A DNA stretch of 64,000 nt from Sabulibacter ruber (GCF_017355955.1 NZ_JAFFID010000001.1:2108001-2172000); one strand, 5' to 3'; positions 7,257 through 16,682 are shown, numbered from the stretch's first letter. The notes: generated from the letters alone by a model not told the origin. Numbers and translations: made by a program.

Positions 7257-9434
7257 TTAGTTAGCGTACTTAGAAAGGAACTTGATACGCATTAAACGCA
7301 GGTCTTCCTCCGTATAATCCTCGGTGCCTAATTCCTTGATGGCAACCGCCATATTATCTGTGGAAGCGTGCATGAAGTAGTCCATTACTTCTTCCTGACG
7401 GTCCTGGTCCAGCACTCCGTTGATGTAGTAATCCAAGTTGAGCTTGGTACCGGAGTAGCAGATGTGCTCAATCTCCTCAATCAGCTCTGGCATGGTAAGG
7501 CCTTTGGAGTTGGCAATCTCCTCCAGGTCCATTTTCTTGTCAATCTGCTGAATGATGTAGATTTTAAGCTTAGACTTGTTCACCGTGGTTTTCACCACCA
7601 CATCGGCCGCGGTGACAATGTCATTCTCCTCTACGTACTTGGAAATAAGCTCCAGGAACGGTTTCCCGAATTTCTGCACCTTCCCCATACCCACGCCGGC
7701 AATGTGCGCCAGGTCTTCTTTGGTGGTTGGGTACGTAGTGGCCATCTCTTTGATAGACGGATCCTGGAACAGCACGTACGGCGGCAGGTTCATGTCCTTG
7801 GCCAGCTTCTTACGCAAGGCTTTGAGCATGTCAAAGAGAACAGCATCATGGCCAGCAGCGGCCTGGGTTTCCTCTTTCTCTTCTTCCTGCTGTACTTCCT
7901 CGTCAAAGTTATGGTCTTTGGCAAACTTGATGGCGTGCGGGCTCTGGATGAATTTCTCGCCTTTCTCGGTGATTTTCAGCGTCCCGAAATTCTCGATGTC
8001 TTTCTCCAGGTAATCGAACAAGAGGGCCTGGCGGATAACGGAGTTCCAGAACTGAGGCTCCTGCTCTTTGCCTACGCCAAACACTTCCAGTTGGTCATGG
8101 CCGTAGCTTTCCACGTGTTGTTCTTTGTGCCCGATGAGCACATTCACCAGGTGATCAATCCCGAAGCGCTGATTGGTTTGCACCACTGCTTTCAGGGCGT
8201 AGATCAGCTCCTGCTCGGCTTCAAACTTCTCTTTCGGGTGTACGCAGTTATCACAGAAGCCGCAGTCTTTGTCAAACTGCTCGCCAAAGTAGTGCAGCAA
8301 CTGTCTACGGCGGCACACCGCTGAATCTGCGTACGCAGACATTTCCTGCAGCAACAGCTTGGAGTTGTCACGCTCGGTTACAGGCTTGTCTTTGCTGAAT
8401 TTCTCCAGCTTTACAATGTCATCGTAGCTATAGAACATGAGGCAGTTGCCTTCCAGTCCGTCACGGCCGCCGCGACCGGTTTCCTGGTAGTAGCCCTCAA
8501 TAGATTTAGGCGTATCATAGTGCACCACAAAGCGAACATCGGGCTTGTCAATTCCCATCCCGAACGCAATAGTGGCCACAATCACGTCTGCGTCCTCGTT
8601 CAGGAACGCATCCTGGTTGGCCATGCGCACGTTGGCGTCCAGGCCTGCGTGGTATGGCAGCGCTTTAATATCATTCACTTTCAGCAGCTCGGCAATTTCC
8701 TCTACCTTTTTGCGGCTCAGGCAGTACACAATCCCGCTTTTGCCTTTGTGCTTCTTAATGTATTGGATCAGCTGCTTTTTGGTGTTGTGCTTGGGGCGTA
8801 CCTCGTAATACAGGTTGGTACGGTTAAAAGAAGACTTGAAGACAGAGGCGTCATCCATCTGCAGGTTCTTCTGAATGTCCAGTTGCACTTTAGGGGTGGC
8901 GGTAGCCGTGAGGGCTATGATGGGCAGGTTGCCTATGTTGTCAATGATGCCTCTGATCTTGCGGTACTCAGGGCGGAAGTCATGGCCCCACTCAGAGATA
9001 CAGTGCGCCTCGTCAATGGCAACGAAAGAGATTTTGGCTTGCTTCAGAAAATCCAGGGTATCTTCCTTGGTGAGAGATTCCGGGGCCACGTACAGCAGTT
9101 TCACATCGCCGCTCACGGTTTCTTTCTTCACCTTGTTCATCTCTGCTTTTGACAGGGTAGAGTTCAGGAACTGCGCGTTTACTCCAAAGGCATTCAGTTG
9201 GTCTACCTGGTTTTTCATCAAAGCGATGAGCGGCGAAATAACAATAGCCGTCCCCTCCATTACCAGGGCTGGCAATTGATAACACAGGGACTTCCCGGCA
9301 CCGGTTGGCATGATCACAAAGGTGTTCTTGCCCGCCATGATGTTCTCTATAATCACCTCCTGGTTGCCCCTAAATTGACTATAGCCGAAAACTTCCTTTA
9401 ATTTGTTCTTTAATGATTCTTGTTTTACTAACAT
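7257..9434 (-). CDS. recQ: ATP-dependent DNA helicase RecQ
   Basis: A 725-aa RecQ helicase, which unwinds 3'-tailed DNA in recombinational repair. Domains in order: SF2 helicase core with Walker A PTGAGKS (43-49) and DEAH box (141-144, in AIDEAHCISEWGHD); helicase C domain ending in the RQETGRGGRDGL-like arginine-finger motif; a zinc-binding RQC domain with the Cys cluster CRRRQ...CGFCDNC at about 375-400; winged helix; and an HRDC domain at about 535-610. A C-terminal extension of about 100 residues follows the HRDC domain, as in many Bacteroidota RecQ proteins. The minus-strand start at 9434 directly gives MLVKQESLKNKL, a normal RecQ beginning. Divergent from kdsD. Confidence 0.96.
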   Translation of the reverse strand: MLVKQESLKNKLKEVFGYSQFRGNQEVIIENIMAGKNTFVIMPTGAGKSLCYQLPALVMEGTAIVISPLIALMKNQVDQLNAFGVNAQFLNSTLSKAEMNKVKKETVSGDVKLLYVAPESLTKEDTLDFLKQAKISFVAIDEAHCISEWGHDFRPEYRKIRGIIDNIGNLPIIALTATATPKVQLDIQKNLQMDDASVFKSSFNRTNLYYEVRPKHNTKKQLIQYIKKHKGKSGIVYCLSRKKVEEIAELLKVNDIKALPYHAGLDANVRMANQDAFLNEDADVIVATIAFGMGIDKPDVRFVVHYDTPKSIEGYYQETGRGGRDGLEGNCLMFYSYDDIVKLEKFSKDKPVTERDNSKLLLQEMSAYADSAVCRRRQLLHYFGEQFDKDCGFCDNCVHPKEKFEAEQELIYALKAVVQTNQRFGIDHLVNVLIGHKEQHVESYGHDQLEVFGVGKEQEPQFWNSVIRQALLFDYLEKDIENFGTLKITEKGEKFIQSPHAIKFAKDHNFDEEVQQEEEKEETQAAAGHDAVLFDMLKALRKKLAKDMNLPPYVLFQDPSIKEMATTYPTTKEDLAHIAGVGMGKVQKFGKPFLELISKYVEENDIVTAADVVVKTTVNKSKLKIYIIQQIDKKMDLEEIANSKGLTMPELIEEIEHICYSGTKLNLDYYINGVLDQDRQEEVMDYFMHASTDNMAVAIKELGTEDYTEEDLRLMRIKFLSKYAN

Positions 9435-9503
9435 GAATTAAGCTTGTTGTTACAAACAAGGGTTGGTACTATCAGTTGTTGTCTTGTCTAATACAAATCT
9501 AAC

Positions 9504-10472
9504 TTGAATATCACGAAAAATATCAAAAGCATCGCAAAAAAAGTGTTGCACGAAGAGGCAGCCGCGGTACTCAAACTAGCCGATTATATAAATTCGGATT
9601 TTGAGGCCTGTGTAGAAGCAATTTTAGCCATTAAAGGGCGCGTAGTGGTCACGGGAATTGGAAAGAGCGCGAACATTGCGTCTAAAATTGTGGCTACCCT
9701 TAATTCTACGGGCACTCCGGCGCTGTTCATGCACGCCGCCGATGCCATCCACGGAGATCTGGGAATGATCCAGTCTGAGGATTTCGTGATCTGCCTTTCC
9801 AAGAGCGGCAACACCCCAGAAATAAAGGTGCTGGTACCGTTGCTCAAGCGCAAAGGAGTACAATTGGCGGCGCTGGTTTCCAACGTTGATTCCTACCTGG
9901 CACAGCAAGCTGATTTTATCCTGAACGCCACCATTGAGCGGGAAGCCTGCCCTAATAACCTGGCTCCTACCACCAGTACCACCGCGCATCTTGCCTTAGG
10001 CGATGCCTTGGCGGTTTGCCTGCTGGAATCTCGCAATTTCAGCAGCGAAGATTTTGGTGCCCTGCACCCGGGCGGCTCTCTGGGCAAACGCCTGTACCTC
10101 AAAGTTGGCGATATTTACACCCAGAACGCCGCCCCAAAGGTGAAGACAGACGCCAACCTCAAAGAGATCATCATTGAGATCTCTTCTAAAAGATTAGGCG
10201 CCACCGCCGTCACAAACCAAGCCGATAACCTGGTGGGCATCATCACAGACGGAGATTTGCGGCGAATGCTTTCTAATTTTGAGAACCTTTCCGGTATCAT
10301 CGCGTCTGACATCATGACACCTTCCCCGCTCACCATTGATTGCAATGAGTACGCGGTAGAAGCATTAGCCATCATGCAGAAAAAGAATATTACCCAGTTA
10401 ATCGTTACCAAAACTGGCGCCTTTGCAGGATTTGTGCACCTGCACGACCTTTTGAAAGAAGGACTTGTATAA
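9504..10472 (+). CDS. kdsD: KpsF/GutQ family sugar-phosphate isomerase (arabinose-5-phosphate isomerase)
   Basis: A 322-aa enzyme expected to convert ribulose-5-phosphate to arabinose-5-phosphate for Kdo synthesis. It has an N-terminal SIS domain with the sugar-phosphate loop VTGIGKSANIASK at about 49-61, and two CBS domains at about 200-322. The start codon appears to be TTG at 9504: no ATG occurs in frame before residue 70, and the TTG begins a normal family N-terminus. Only 1 nt separates its stop from the mannose-1-phosphate guanylyltransferase gene, so the pair is translationally coupled and probably serves LPS/exopolysaccharide sugar supply. Symbol is by family; GutQ-like paralogues cannot be excluded. 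Confidence 0.9.
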   Translation: MNITKNIKSIAKKVLHEEAAAVLKLADYINSDFEACVEAILAIKGRVVVTGIGKSANIASKIVATLNSTGTPALFMHAADAIHGDLGMIQSEDFVICLSKSGNTPEIKVLVPLLKRKGVQLAALVSNVDSYLAQQADFILNATIEREACPNNLAPTTSTTAHLALGDALAVCLLESRNFSSEDFGALHPGGSLGKRLYLKVGDIYTQNAAPKVKTDANLKEIIIEISSKRLGATAVTNQADNLVGIITDGDLRRMLSNFENLSGIIASDIMTPSPLTIDCNEYAVEALAIMQKKNITQLIVTKTGAFAGFVHLHDLLKEGLV

Positions 10473-10473
10473 A

Positions 10474-11550
10474 ATGAATCAAAATACCTTTGTAGTGATC
10501 ATGGCGGGCGGAATTGGAAGCCGCTTCTGGCCGTTTAGCCGTGTGAACCATCCTAAACAGTTTCACGATGTATTAGGAACCGGCGAGAGCATGATCCAAA
10601 CCACCGTGAAACGTTTCAGAGGGATATGCCCTCCTGAAAACATTTATGTTGTCACGCACCGTGATTATGCCAATCTGGTGCAGGAACATTTGCCCGAGGT
10701 TGACAAAAGCCGCATTCTGCAGGAGCCCATTGGCCGCAATACCGCCCCGTGTATTGCCTACGCCTGCTATAAGATTGCCAAGAAGAACCCTAACGCAAAC
10801 ATTGTGATTGCTCCGGCAGACCACGTGATCCTGCGCGAGGAGTCTTTTATCAACTGCGTGCGGGAAGGGCTGGAAGCCACCGCCAAAAACGATATTCTGG
10901 TCACGTTGGGTATTAAACCCACCCGCCCTGATACCGGCTACGGCTATATCCAGTTCATTGACGACCCGGAGAATACCCTTAAAAAGGTTAAGACCTTTAC
11001 TGAGAAGCCTTCTCTGGAGATTGCGCAAATGTTTCTTGACAGCGGCGAGTTTGTCTGGAACTCGGGCATCTTCATCTGGAACGCCCAAACCATCATCAAA
11101 GCGTTCCGGGAATACCTCAGTGACATGGCCGAGACCTTTGAAGAAGGCCTCTCTAAAATGGACACCGAGGAAGAAGACAACTTTATCAACAGAGCTTATT
11201 CGCATTGCCGCAACATTTCCATTGACTACGGCCTTATGGAGAAAGCAAACAATGTGTTTGTGATCCTGGGCGATTTTGGGTGGTCAGACGTGGGTACCTG
11301 GAGCTCTTTGTACAGCCTTTCTGAAAAGAACCCCGAGGGCAACGTGGTAAACGGCAACGTGTTACTGTATGATGTCAACAACTGCATCATTAAAACCCCT
11401 GAAAACCAGTTAGTGGTTCTGCAAGGCCTGCAAGATTATATTGTGGCCTCCCATGACAATGTTTTCATGGTTTGCCGCCGGGAAGATGAGCAGAAAGTAA
11501 AAGACTTTGTAGCCGATGCGAAGGCCATGAAAGGACAGAACTTCATTTAG
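10474..11550 (+). CDS. manC: Mannose-1-phosphate guanylyltransferase
   Basis: A 358-aa nucleotidyltransferase making GDP-mannose from mannose-1-phosphate and GTP. The N-terminal signature MAGGIGSRFWPFSR (10-23) holds the GxGxRxxP nucleotide-binding loop; the family motifs TEKP and FVWNSGIFIW follow, and a short beta-helical tail ends the protein. It lacks the phosphomannose isomerase domain of bifunctional ManC/AlgA enzymes (about 480 aa), so it is the short monofunctional type. The ATG at 10474 is preferred to the in-frame TTG at 10465, as it follows the kdsD stop by 1 nt. Confidence 0.93.
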   Translation: MNQNTFVVIMAGGIGSRFWPFSRVNHPKQFHDVLGTGESMIQTTVKRFRGICPPENIYVVTHRDYANLVQEHLPEVDKSRILQEPIGRNTAPCIAYACYKIAKKNPNANIVIAPADHVILREESFINCVREGLEATAKNDILVTLGIKPTRPDTGYGYIQFIDDPENTLKKVKTFTEKPSLEIAQMFLDSGEFVWNSGIFIWNAQTIIKAFREYLSDMAETFEEGLSKMDTEEEDNFINRAYSHCRNISIDYGLMEKANNVFVILGDFGWSDVGTWSSLYSLSEKNPEGNVVNGNVLLYDVNNCIIKTPENQLVVLQGLQDYIVASHDNVFMVCRREDEQKVKDFVADAKAMKGQNFI

Positions 11551-11562
11551 AATATCTTTAAG

Positions 11563-11614
11563 CGAGTAAAAACAGAAGGGCCCCTGCTAGCAGGGGCCCT
11601 TCTGTTTTTACTCG
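11563..11614. terminator. 52-bp perfect palindromic bidirectional terminator
   Basis: A perfect dyad with 26-nt arms and no loop in the duplex: CGAGTAAAAACAGAAGGG then CCCCTGCT, mirrored on the right. As RNA it would form a GC-rich hairpin flanked by A5 and T5 tracts, terminating both manC and the opposing TrmH-family gene. Confidence 0.92.
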
Positions 11615-11620
11615 GTATTA

Positions 11621-11656
11621 GTTTTGAGGCAGTTTTCAGAAAAACACTGCTAAAAC
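11621..11656. repeat. GTTTT palindrome family copy
   Basis: GTTTTGAGGCAGTTTTC then AGAAAAACACTGCTAAAAC, 33 nt beyond the TrmH-family gene's stop. Central TTTTCAGAAAA core and GTTTT/AAAAC ends are intact. Confidence 0.75.
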
Positions 11657-11688
11657 AGCCAACTGATAGTATTGGAAAACACAGTGGC

Positions 11689-12501
11689 TTACGCTTGCTG
11701 GCGCTGTCTCAGGGCCTCATACAAAATGATACCGCTGGCCACCGACACATTCAATGACTGTACCTGGCCCAGCATCGGGATTTTCACGCGTACATCGGCT
11801 CTTTTCAGGTATTCAGGGGAGATTCCGTCTTCTTCGCTGCCCATCATAATGGCAATAGGGCCGGTCAGATCCACGGCGGCATTGGTGAGGTTATCGTCGG
11901 CTTTCTCGGTACAGGCTACTACCCGTATGCCAGACTGTTTCAGGAAATGAAGCGTGTCCTTCAGGTTGGCCTCCCGGCATACCGGAATCAGGTTCAAGGC
12001 ACCAGCCGAGGTTTTCAGTGCATCGGCATTGATCTGGGCGGCCCCACGGCTGGGAATTATAATGGCATCCACACCCATACACTCGGCGTTACGGGCAATG
12101 GCCCCGAAGTTCCGCACGTCCGTAATCCGGTCCAGCACCAGCAACAGGGGATCTTTGCCTTTCTCAAACAGAGAGGCCACAATCTCATCCAGCGGAGAGT
12201 AAGAAATAGCCGAAAGGTACGCCACCGCACCCTGGTGATTTTTGCGGGTGAGCTGGTCCAGTTTCTCATTAGGCACCAATGAAATAGGAATCTGGGCTTC
12301 TCTGGCCAGATCTGTGATTTCCTGGCTAATGCTGTGCTTGGTGCCTTTCAGCAGATAGATTTTCTCCATGGTTTTGCCGGCGTGCAAAGCCTCCAGAATG
12401 GGCCGCAGACCGAAGATCATCTCCATTTTATCGGCTTTGGGTTGGCTGTGGAACCTCGGCCTACCGCCACCTGATCTATCTCTGTAATTTCTATTTTCCA
12501 T
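11689..12501 (-). CDS. TrmH/SpoU family RNA 2'-O-methyltransferase (RlmB-like)
   Basis: A 270-aa SPOUT methyltransferase. It has a basic, Gly/Arg-rich N-terminal tail (RDRSGGGRPR), a SpoU substrate-binding domain (about 28-100, FGLRPILEALHAG), and the knotted SpoU methylase domain with LVLDRITDVRNFGAIARNAE (motif 1), IMMGSEEDGIS (motif 2) and LNVSVASGIILYE (motif 3). The length and N-terminal domain fit RlmB, which methylates G2251 of 23S rRNA, but the target base cannot be proven by sequence. Start at the ATG at 12501. Confidence 0.92.
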   Translation of the reverse strand: MENRNYRDRSGGGRPRFHSQPKADKMEMIFGLRPILEALHAGKTMEKIYLLKGTKHSISQEITDLAREAQIPISLVPNEKLDQLTRKNHQGAVAYLSAISYSPLDEIVASLFEKGKDPLLLVLDRITDVRNFGAIARNAECMGVDAIIIPSRGAAQINADALKTSAGALNLIPVCREANLKDTLHFLKQSGIRVVACTEKADDNLTNAAVDLTGPIAIMMGSEEDGISPEYLKRADVRVKIPMLGQVQSLNVSVASGIILYEALRQRQQA

Positions 12502-12548
12502 GGATGTTATGCGTTGACTAGCAGTTGAGCTGCATTTAAAATTGGCTG

Positions 12549-12556
12549 CAAAGGTA
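12549..12556 (-). promoter_or_regulatory. Bacteroidota -7 box upstream of TrmH-family gene
   Basis: On the minus strand this reads TACCTTTG (consensus TAnnTTTG) followed by C, about 48 nt upstream of the start codon. The -33 position holds TTAT rather than TTTG. Confidence 0.45.
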
Positions 12557-12720
12557 GCCGTATTTCTGTTAATAACTGCCAGATGCTCCCTTCACCGTCT
12601 TTTCCTTTAACGAAAGGAACTGCAAGAGAGTAGCATCCTATTTTCTTCAGCCCACAGCAGGTGCCAAATAATCACTTGGTTTTTCCTCTGTTTTATTAAA
12701 AACAAAGCGAAAACAAAAGC

Positions 12721-12760
12721 CAAAAAGAAAGGCCGGTTGAGAAACCGGCCTTTCTTTTTG
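12721..12760 (-). terminator. Intrinsic terminator after the DUF2723 gene
   Basis: Perfect 18-bp stem (12721-12738 with 12743-12760, loop GAGA) starting 12 nt after the stop codon, with flanking A/T tracts. Confidence 0.9.
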
Positions 12761-12772
12761 AACTGGGGCAGC

Positions 12773-15700
12773 TTAGCTACCTCCCATTTGTCCGTAGTAC
12801 TGCATGAACTTCTGCTCAATCTCGGTGGCTTTCTGGGTCATGCCCACTTGGCGGGCCACCTGAATCAGCTGCTGCAGGATATACAGGTTGATTCTTATCT
12901 CTGTCTCAAACATGGAGTTCTGCGTGAAGTAATAGCGGAGCGAGTTATCGGCCCGGGCCGCCATGGTGTTCACAATCTCCTGCGCCCGTTTCTGCTCCCC
13001 TACCTCGTACAACGGCACCACAAACGGCGGCACGTAGTAGTCATACGGGATGGATTTGTCTGGGAAAACCGCAAAGACGTGGTCCATGATCTTTTTGGCC
13101 GTGGCTTTGTCGCCGGCTTTCAGGTACTCCATGGTTAACTGGTAGTACTTGTCACGGGCATTGGCCGGGAACCGCAGGTAATTCTCATCATAGAAAATAT
13201 CGGTGCGGTCCAGGTTACGCCAGCTGAACTTGTTCATCATGTTGTCATACATGATGTTCTTGGCGATGTAGCCCAACTGATCTGTGTTTCTGCTTTGCAC
13301 CGGTACCACGCGGTAGGCTAATCCTTCCAACTGCAGGTAATTATCCAGTCCTAAGAAATCTGAGTTATCAGCGGTTGTAGAGAAATACACCGGGCGTTTC
13401 CAGTTGTTGTTGGCAATCAAGTCCAGAATGGCCAGGTGCTTTTTCTCCAAACCACCTTTGTCAATGGTCCAGCGCATCTGGCTTACAATAGAATCCTGGT
13501 ACTGCGTAGGTACCGCATTGGCGGCAATCACGGCCTGCTTGTCTACATTCAGGAAGAAGTTTTTGGTTGGGAAAGACAGGTACGTACGTCCGGCCCGGTC
13601 ACCAATCTGCAGTGCCTGGTGGTTTTGCTTCACTAACTGGATGTATTGCTTTAGGTCGATTCCGCTGGCAACCTCAGGTCTTTCCACGTACGGTAGATAG
13701 TCGTTGATGCCCTGGCGATAGTTTTCGTTTTCCAGGATCATCGGGAACGGATCAGACTCATAGGCCTGGCGCTTCATCTGGTCAATGTACCAGTCGGTGT
13801 TCATGTAGCTGAGTACGGCTACGCGCACATCGGTTCTAAAACCTTCCACTTCCTGGGCGTACCACAGCGGGAAAGTGTCATTGTCGCCGTTGGTGAACAG
13901 GATGGCATTAGGCGCCACCGAACTCAACAGGTTCTTGGCCGAGTCTACGGAATGGTAACGGTCTGACCGGTCATGGTCATCCCAGCCTTGGGCCGCCATA
14001 ATTCCCGGAATCAGCAGGCCAATCACAGTAGCTACCACCCCGGCCAACACGTCAGACTTAACCGTTCTGCGCAGGAAATCGGCAATGGCTAACACGCCCA
14101 GGCCAATCCAGATACAGTACGCATAAAAGGCACCGGCAAAGGTGTAGTCGCGCTCGCGTGGCTCAATAGGCGGCTGGTTCAGGTAAATCACAATGGCCAA
14201 ACCGGTGAAGAAGAACAGCAATCCTACCACAAAGGCATCGCGCTGTTTTCTCCTGATTTGAAAAATCAAGCCGATAATCCCCAGCGCCAGCGGCAGCATG
14301 TAGAAGTTATTGCGGGCTTTGCTCTCGGCAACGCGGTCTGGCAGGCCTTCTGAGCTTTCCCACGGCCACAACACCCCAGACTGCTGGATATCACCCTCAC
14401 GACCTACAAAGTTCCAGCCGAAATAACGCCAGAACATGTGGCCCATCTGGTACCGGATCAGGAAGCTCATGTTCTCCCCGAAGGATGGTTTCTGGCCTTC
14501 CTGCACATCAACCCACTTTTTGTATTGGGCAATGTGGCCCGGCTGGTTGCTGTACAAACGTGGCAACAGTACTTTGTCTTTTGAATCGTACACTGGCTCA
14601 ACCTTACGACCCACCTCAATGTACTTGTCTTTTCCTTTGATGTACTGGGCAGCGCCCTCTTCCTGGTCAACCGGCTCAGCGTTGAACTGTGGCCCTAACA
14701 GCAACGGACGGTCCCCGTACTGCTCCCGTTTCAGGTAAGACACAAACGATACAATGTTCTCAGGGTCGTTTTCGTCAATGGTAGGGTCGTAGCCCGAGCG
14801 GATTGGGATAATCAGGTAAGAGGAGTAGCCGATCAAAACGAAGATAAAGCTCACCAGCGCGGTGTGCAGAGTACGGTTTCCGGTCCGGATGGCATACCGC
14901 ACGGCCCAAACAATGGCTCCAATGAACAGCGCCACAAAGAAGATAACCCCTGACCCAAACGGCAACCCGAAGCTGTTCACGAACATCACCTCAAAGCTAC
15001 CTGCCAAGGAAGGCAAGCCAGGGATGATCCCCACCAGTACCACTCCTAAGATCAAGGCACTCACCACCAGCGTGATGATGGCACCCTTATTGGAATACTT
15101 TTTAAGCTGGAAAAAGAAGATAAACGCCAAAGCAGGGATAGCTACCAGGTTCAGCAAGTGCACCCCAATAGACAAGCCCACCATGTAGGCAATGAGAATA
15201 AGCCATTTATCAGAGGCAGGGTCATGGGCACGGCTTTCCCAACGAAGCATGGCCCACACCACAAAGGCGGTGAAGAACGAAGACAAAGCGTATACCTCGG
15301 CTTCTACCGCAGAGAACCAGAATGAATCTGAGAACGTGAACGCCAGGGCTCCCACAGCTCCCGCTCCCATGATGGCAATGGTCTGCCCTAAGGTAGGCAC
15401 CAAGGTCTCTTCTGGCGCAGTAGCGGTAGCCATCGCCCCAATGGTGCTGGGACGGCGGGCTGGCACTAATAGTTTACGGGCCAGGATGGTGATGGTCCAG
15501 AACAGGAACAACACCGTAAAGGAACTGGAAAGGGCAGACAGTAAATTCACCCACCAGGCCACTTGCGAAGGATCACCCGCAAACAGAGAGAAGATACGGC
15601 CTAAGAGCAGATAAAAAGGGGCTCCCGGAGGGTGCGGTACTAGCAATTTATAAGAGCAGGCAATGAACTCTCCACTGTCCCAGAAACTGGCCGTTGGCTC

Positions 15701-15781
15701 CAGTGTAAGAACGTAGGCAATAGTAGCCACCGCAAATACCAGCCAACCCACCAGATTGTTGATCCGATTGTATTGCAACAT
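12773..15781 (-). CDS. DUF2723 family polytopic membrane protein (TMEM260-like, glycosyltransferase-C type)
   Basis: A 1002-aa integral membrane protein. The N-terminal region carries the DUF2723 signature: YVLTLEPTASFWDSGE with an acidic D-x-G-E turn after the first membrane helix, then PHPPGAPFYLLLGR. About ten to twelve hydrophobic segments fill residues 10-600, followed by a soluble C-terminal domain of about 400 residues with TPR-like helices near the end (residues 880-990). DUF2723 includes eukaryotic TMEM260, reported as a protein O-mannosyltransferase; a lipid-linked-sugar glycosyltransferase role here is inferred from that. No signal peptide other than the first helix. Stand-alone gene with its own terminator. 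Confidence 0.88.
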   Translation of the reverse strand: MLQYNRINNLVGWLVFAVATIAYVLTLEPTASFWDSGEFIACSYKLLVPHPPGAPFYLLLGRIFSLFAGDPSQVAWWVNLLSALSSSFTVLFLFWTITILARKLLVPARRPSTIGAMATATAPEETLVPTLGQTIAIMGAGAVGALAFTFSDSFWFSAVEAEVYALSSFFTAFVVWAMLRWESRAHDPASDKWLILIAYMVGLSIGVHLLNLVAIPALAFIFFFQLKKYSNKGAIITLVVSALILGVVLVGIIPGLPSLAGSFEVMFVNSFGLPFGSGVIFFVALFIGAIVWAVRYAIRTGNRTLHTALVSFIFVLIGYSSYLIIPIRSGYDPTIDENDPENIVSFVSYLKREQYGDRPLLLGPQFNAEPVDQEEGAAQYIKGKDKYIEVGRKVEPVYDSKDKVLLPRLYSNQPGHIAQYKKWVDVQEGQKPSFGENMSFLIRYQMGHMFWRYFGWNFVGREGDIQQSGVLWPWESSEGLPDRVAESKARNNFYMLPLALGIIGLIFQIRRKQRDAFVVGLLFFFTGLAIVIYLNQPPIEPRERDYTFAGAFYAYCIWIGLGVLAIADFLRRTVKSDVLAGVVATVIGLLIPGIMAAQGWDDHDRSDRYHSVDSAKNLLSSVAPNAILFTNGDNDTFPLWYAQEVEGFRTDVRVAVLSYMNTDWYIDQMKRQAYESDPFPMILENENYRQGINDYLPYVERPEVASGIDLKQYIQLVKQNHQALQIGDRAGRTYLSFPTKNFFLNVDKQAVIAANAVPTQYQDSIVSQMRWTIDKGGLEKKHLAILDLIANNNWKRPVYFSTTADNSDFLGLDNYLQLEGLAYRVVPVQSRNTDQLGYIAKNIMYDNMMNKFSWRNLDRTDIFYDENYLRFPANARDKYYQLTMEYLKAGDKATAKKIMDHVFAVFPDKSIPYDYYVPPFVVPLYEVGEQKRAQEIVNTMAARADNSLRYYFTQNSMFETEIRINLYILQQLIQVARQVGMTQKATEIEQKFMQYYGQMGGS

Positions 15782-15852
15782 GATGTGTTTAAGATTGAAC
15801 CCTCGAAATTAGCAATTTTCTGAACGTCTAACCTCTGCACAGGTCAATAAAT

Positions 15853-15882
15853 AAAAAAAGAGCCAGCAAAAAGCCGGCTCTT
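15853..15882 (-). terminator. Intrinsic terminator after the T9SS cargo gene
   Basis: Stem AAGAGCC / GGCTCTT (15858-15864 with 15876-15882) followed, on the minus strand, by a run of T. Confidence 0.75.
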
Positions 15883-15904
15883 CTATAACTCAGATGCGCA
15901 GTTT

Positions 15905-16537
15905 TTATTGCTGCTGCAAGATAAGTCGTTTGGTTTCCACCATTTTCTCGTTTACCAACAAGCTGTAGAAGTAAACCCCGGCGGGCAGCGGCGAAAGATC
16001 CACCACAATGGTCTCAGTGGTGGCGGGCTGCGTTACGGGAATCTCCTTGTACACTTTCCCGATGGCGTTGGAAATCCTGATTTTATAGTTGTCATCTCCC
16101 AGCGCGCTCAACGAGATCCTGGTCACTCCTCTGGAAGGGTTAGGATACGCATTCAAAGAGGGAATCAGCTTGCCGTCTTTGGTGCCTTGGTTAACAACAA
16201 TGTTCCGGCTGGTGCTTGCGTAAGAAGTAGAGACATTTCTTACACCGGGTTTCAGGGCCATGGCCCCGCTATTTTTGGTCAGGTAAAGAAATGGAGTATA
16301 CTTTTTAGCATTGGGGTTATGCGAAGGCATGTTCAACGCGGGCAATTTTACCATCTCTGTCACCGTTATAGGAGCAGCTGTACGCCAACTCAGGAAAACC
16401 GTGTCAGAACTTGAGGTAGTTGTGGTGCGAGTGCCTAATGGCAACCCACCTGGAATCACCCCCAATGAAGCCGCCTTGCTGCCAAAAACCAAGCCCAAAG
16501 CCCAAAGCCCCAGGAAAACGCGCGTAAAGATTTTCAT
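15905..16537 (-). CDS. Secreted protein with T9SS type A sorting domain
   Basis: A 210-aa exported protein. Residues 1-23 form a Sec signal peptide (KIFTRVFLGLWALGLVFGSKA). The last 80 residues are a type IX secretion C-terminal sorting domain: NAYPNPSRGVTRISL, then ISNAIGKVYKE, LSPLPAGVYFYSL and a final KRLILQQQ. The middle of about 100 residues is Thr/Ser-rich and has no recognised fold. The protein should be exported across the outer membrane and anchored or released after cleavage of the sorting domain. Its function is unknown. It implies that the host has a T9SS, consistent with GldH elsewhere in the window. Confidence 0.9.
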   Translation of the reverse strand: MKIFTRVFLGLWALGLVFGSKAASLGVIPGGLPLGTRTTTTSSSDTVFLSWRTAAPITVTEMVKLPALNMPSHNPNAKKYTPFLYLTKNSGAMALKPGVRNVSTSYASTSRNIVVNQGTKDGKLIPSLNAYPNPSRGVTRISLSALGDDNYKIRISNAIGKVYKEIPVTQPATTETIVVDLSPLPAGVYFYSLLVNEKMVETKRLILQQQ

Positions 16538-16581
16538 GCCATATATTGCAAAGAGGTTAGTGCCTATTTTTCCGATCTGGT

Positions 16582-16612
16582 CAAATATAAGAACCTATGT
16601 CTAAACCTCAAA
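16582..16612 (-). promoter_or_regulatory. Bacteroidota promoter for the T9SS cargo gene
   Basis: On the minus strand: -33 box TTTG (16612-16609), 19-nt spacer, -7 box TATATTTG (16589-16582). This matches the sigma-ABfr consensus exactly, with the start codon about 45 nt downstream. It is the best promoter in the window. Confidence 0.8.
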
Positions 16613-16682
16613 CTAATTCATAGTTTTTTTCCCATATTTGACTTCAAAAAGAACAATCCTGCCTTTTCTTCATCCAAGATTA

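Noticed and set aside
7368..8324. A 318-codon plus-strand frame opposite recQ
   Set aside because: Opposite to the clearly conserved RecQ frame; no recognisable motifs.
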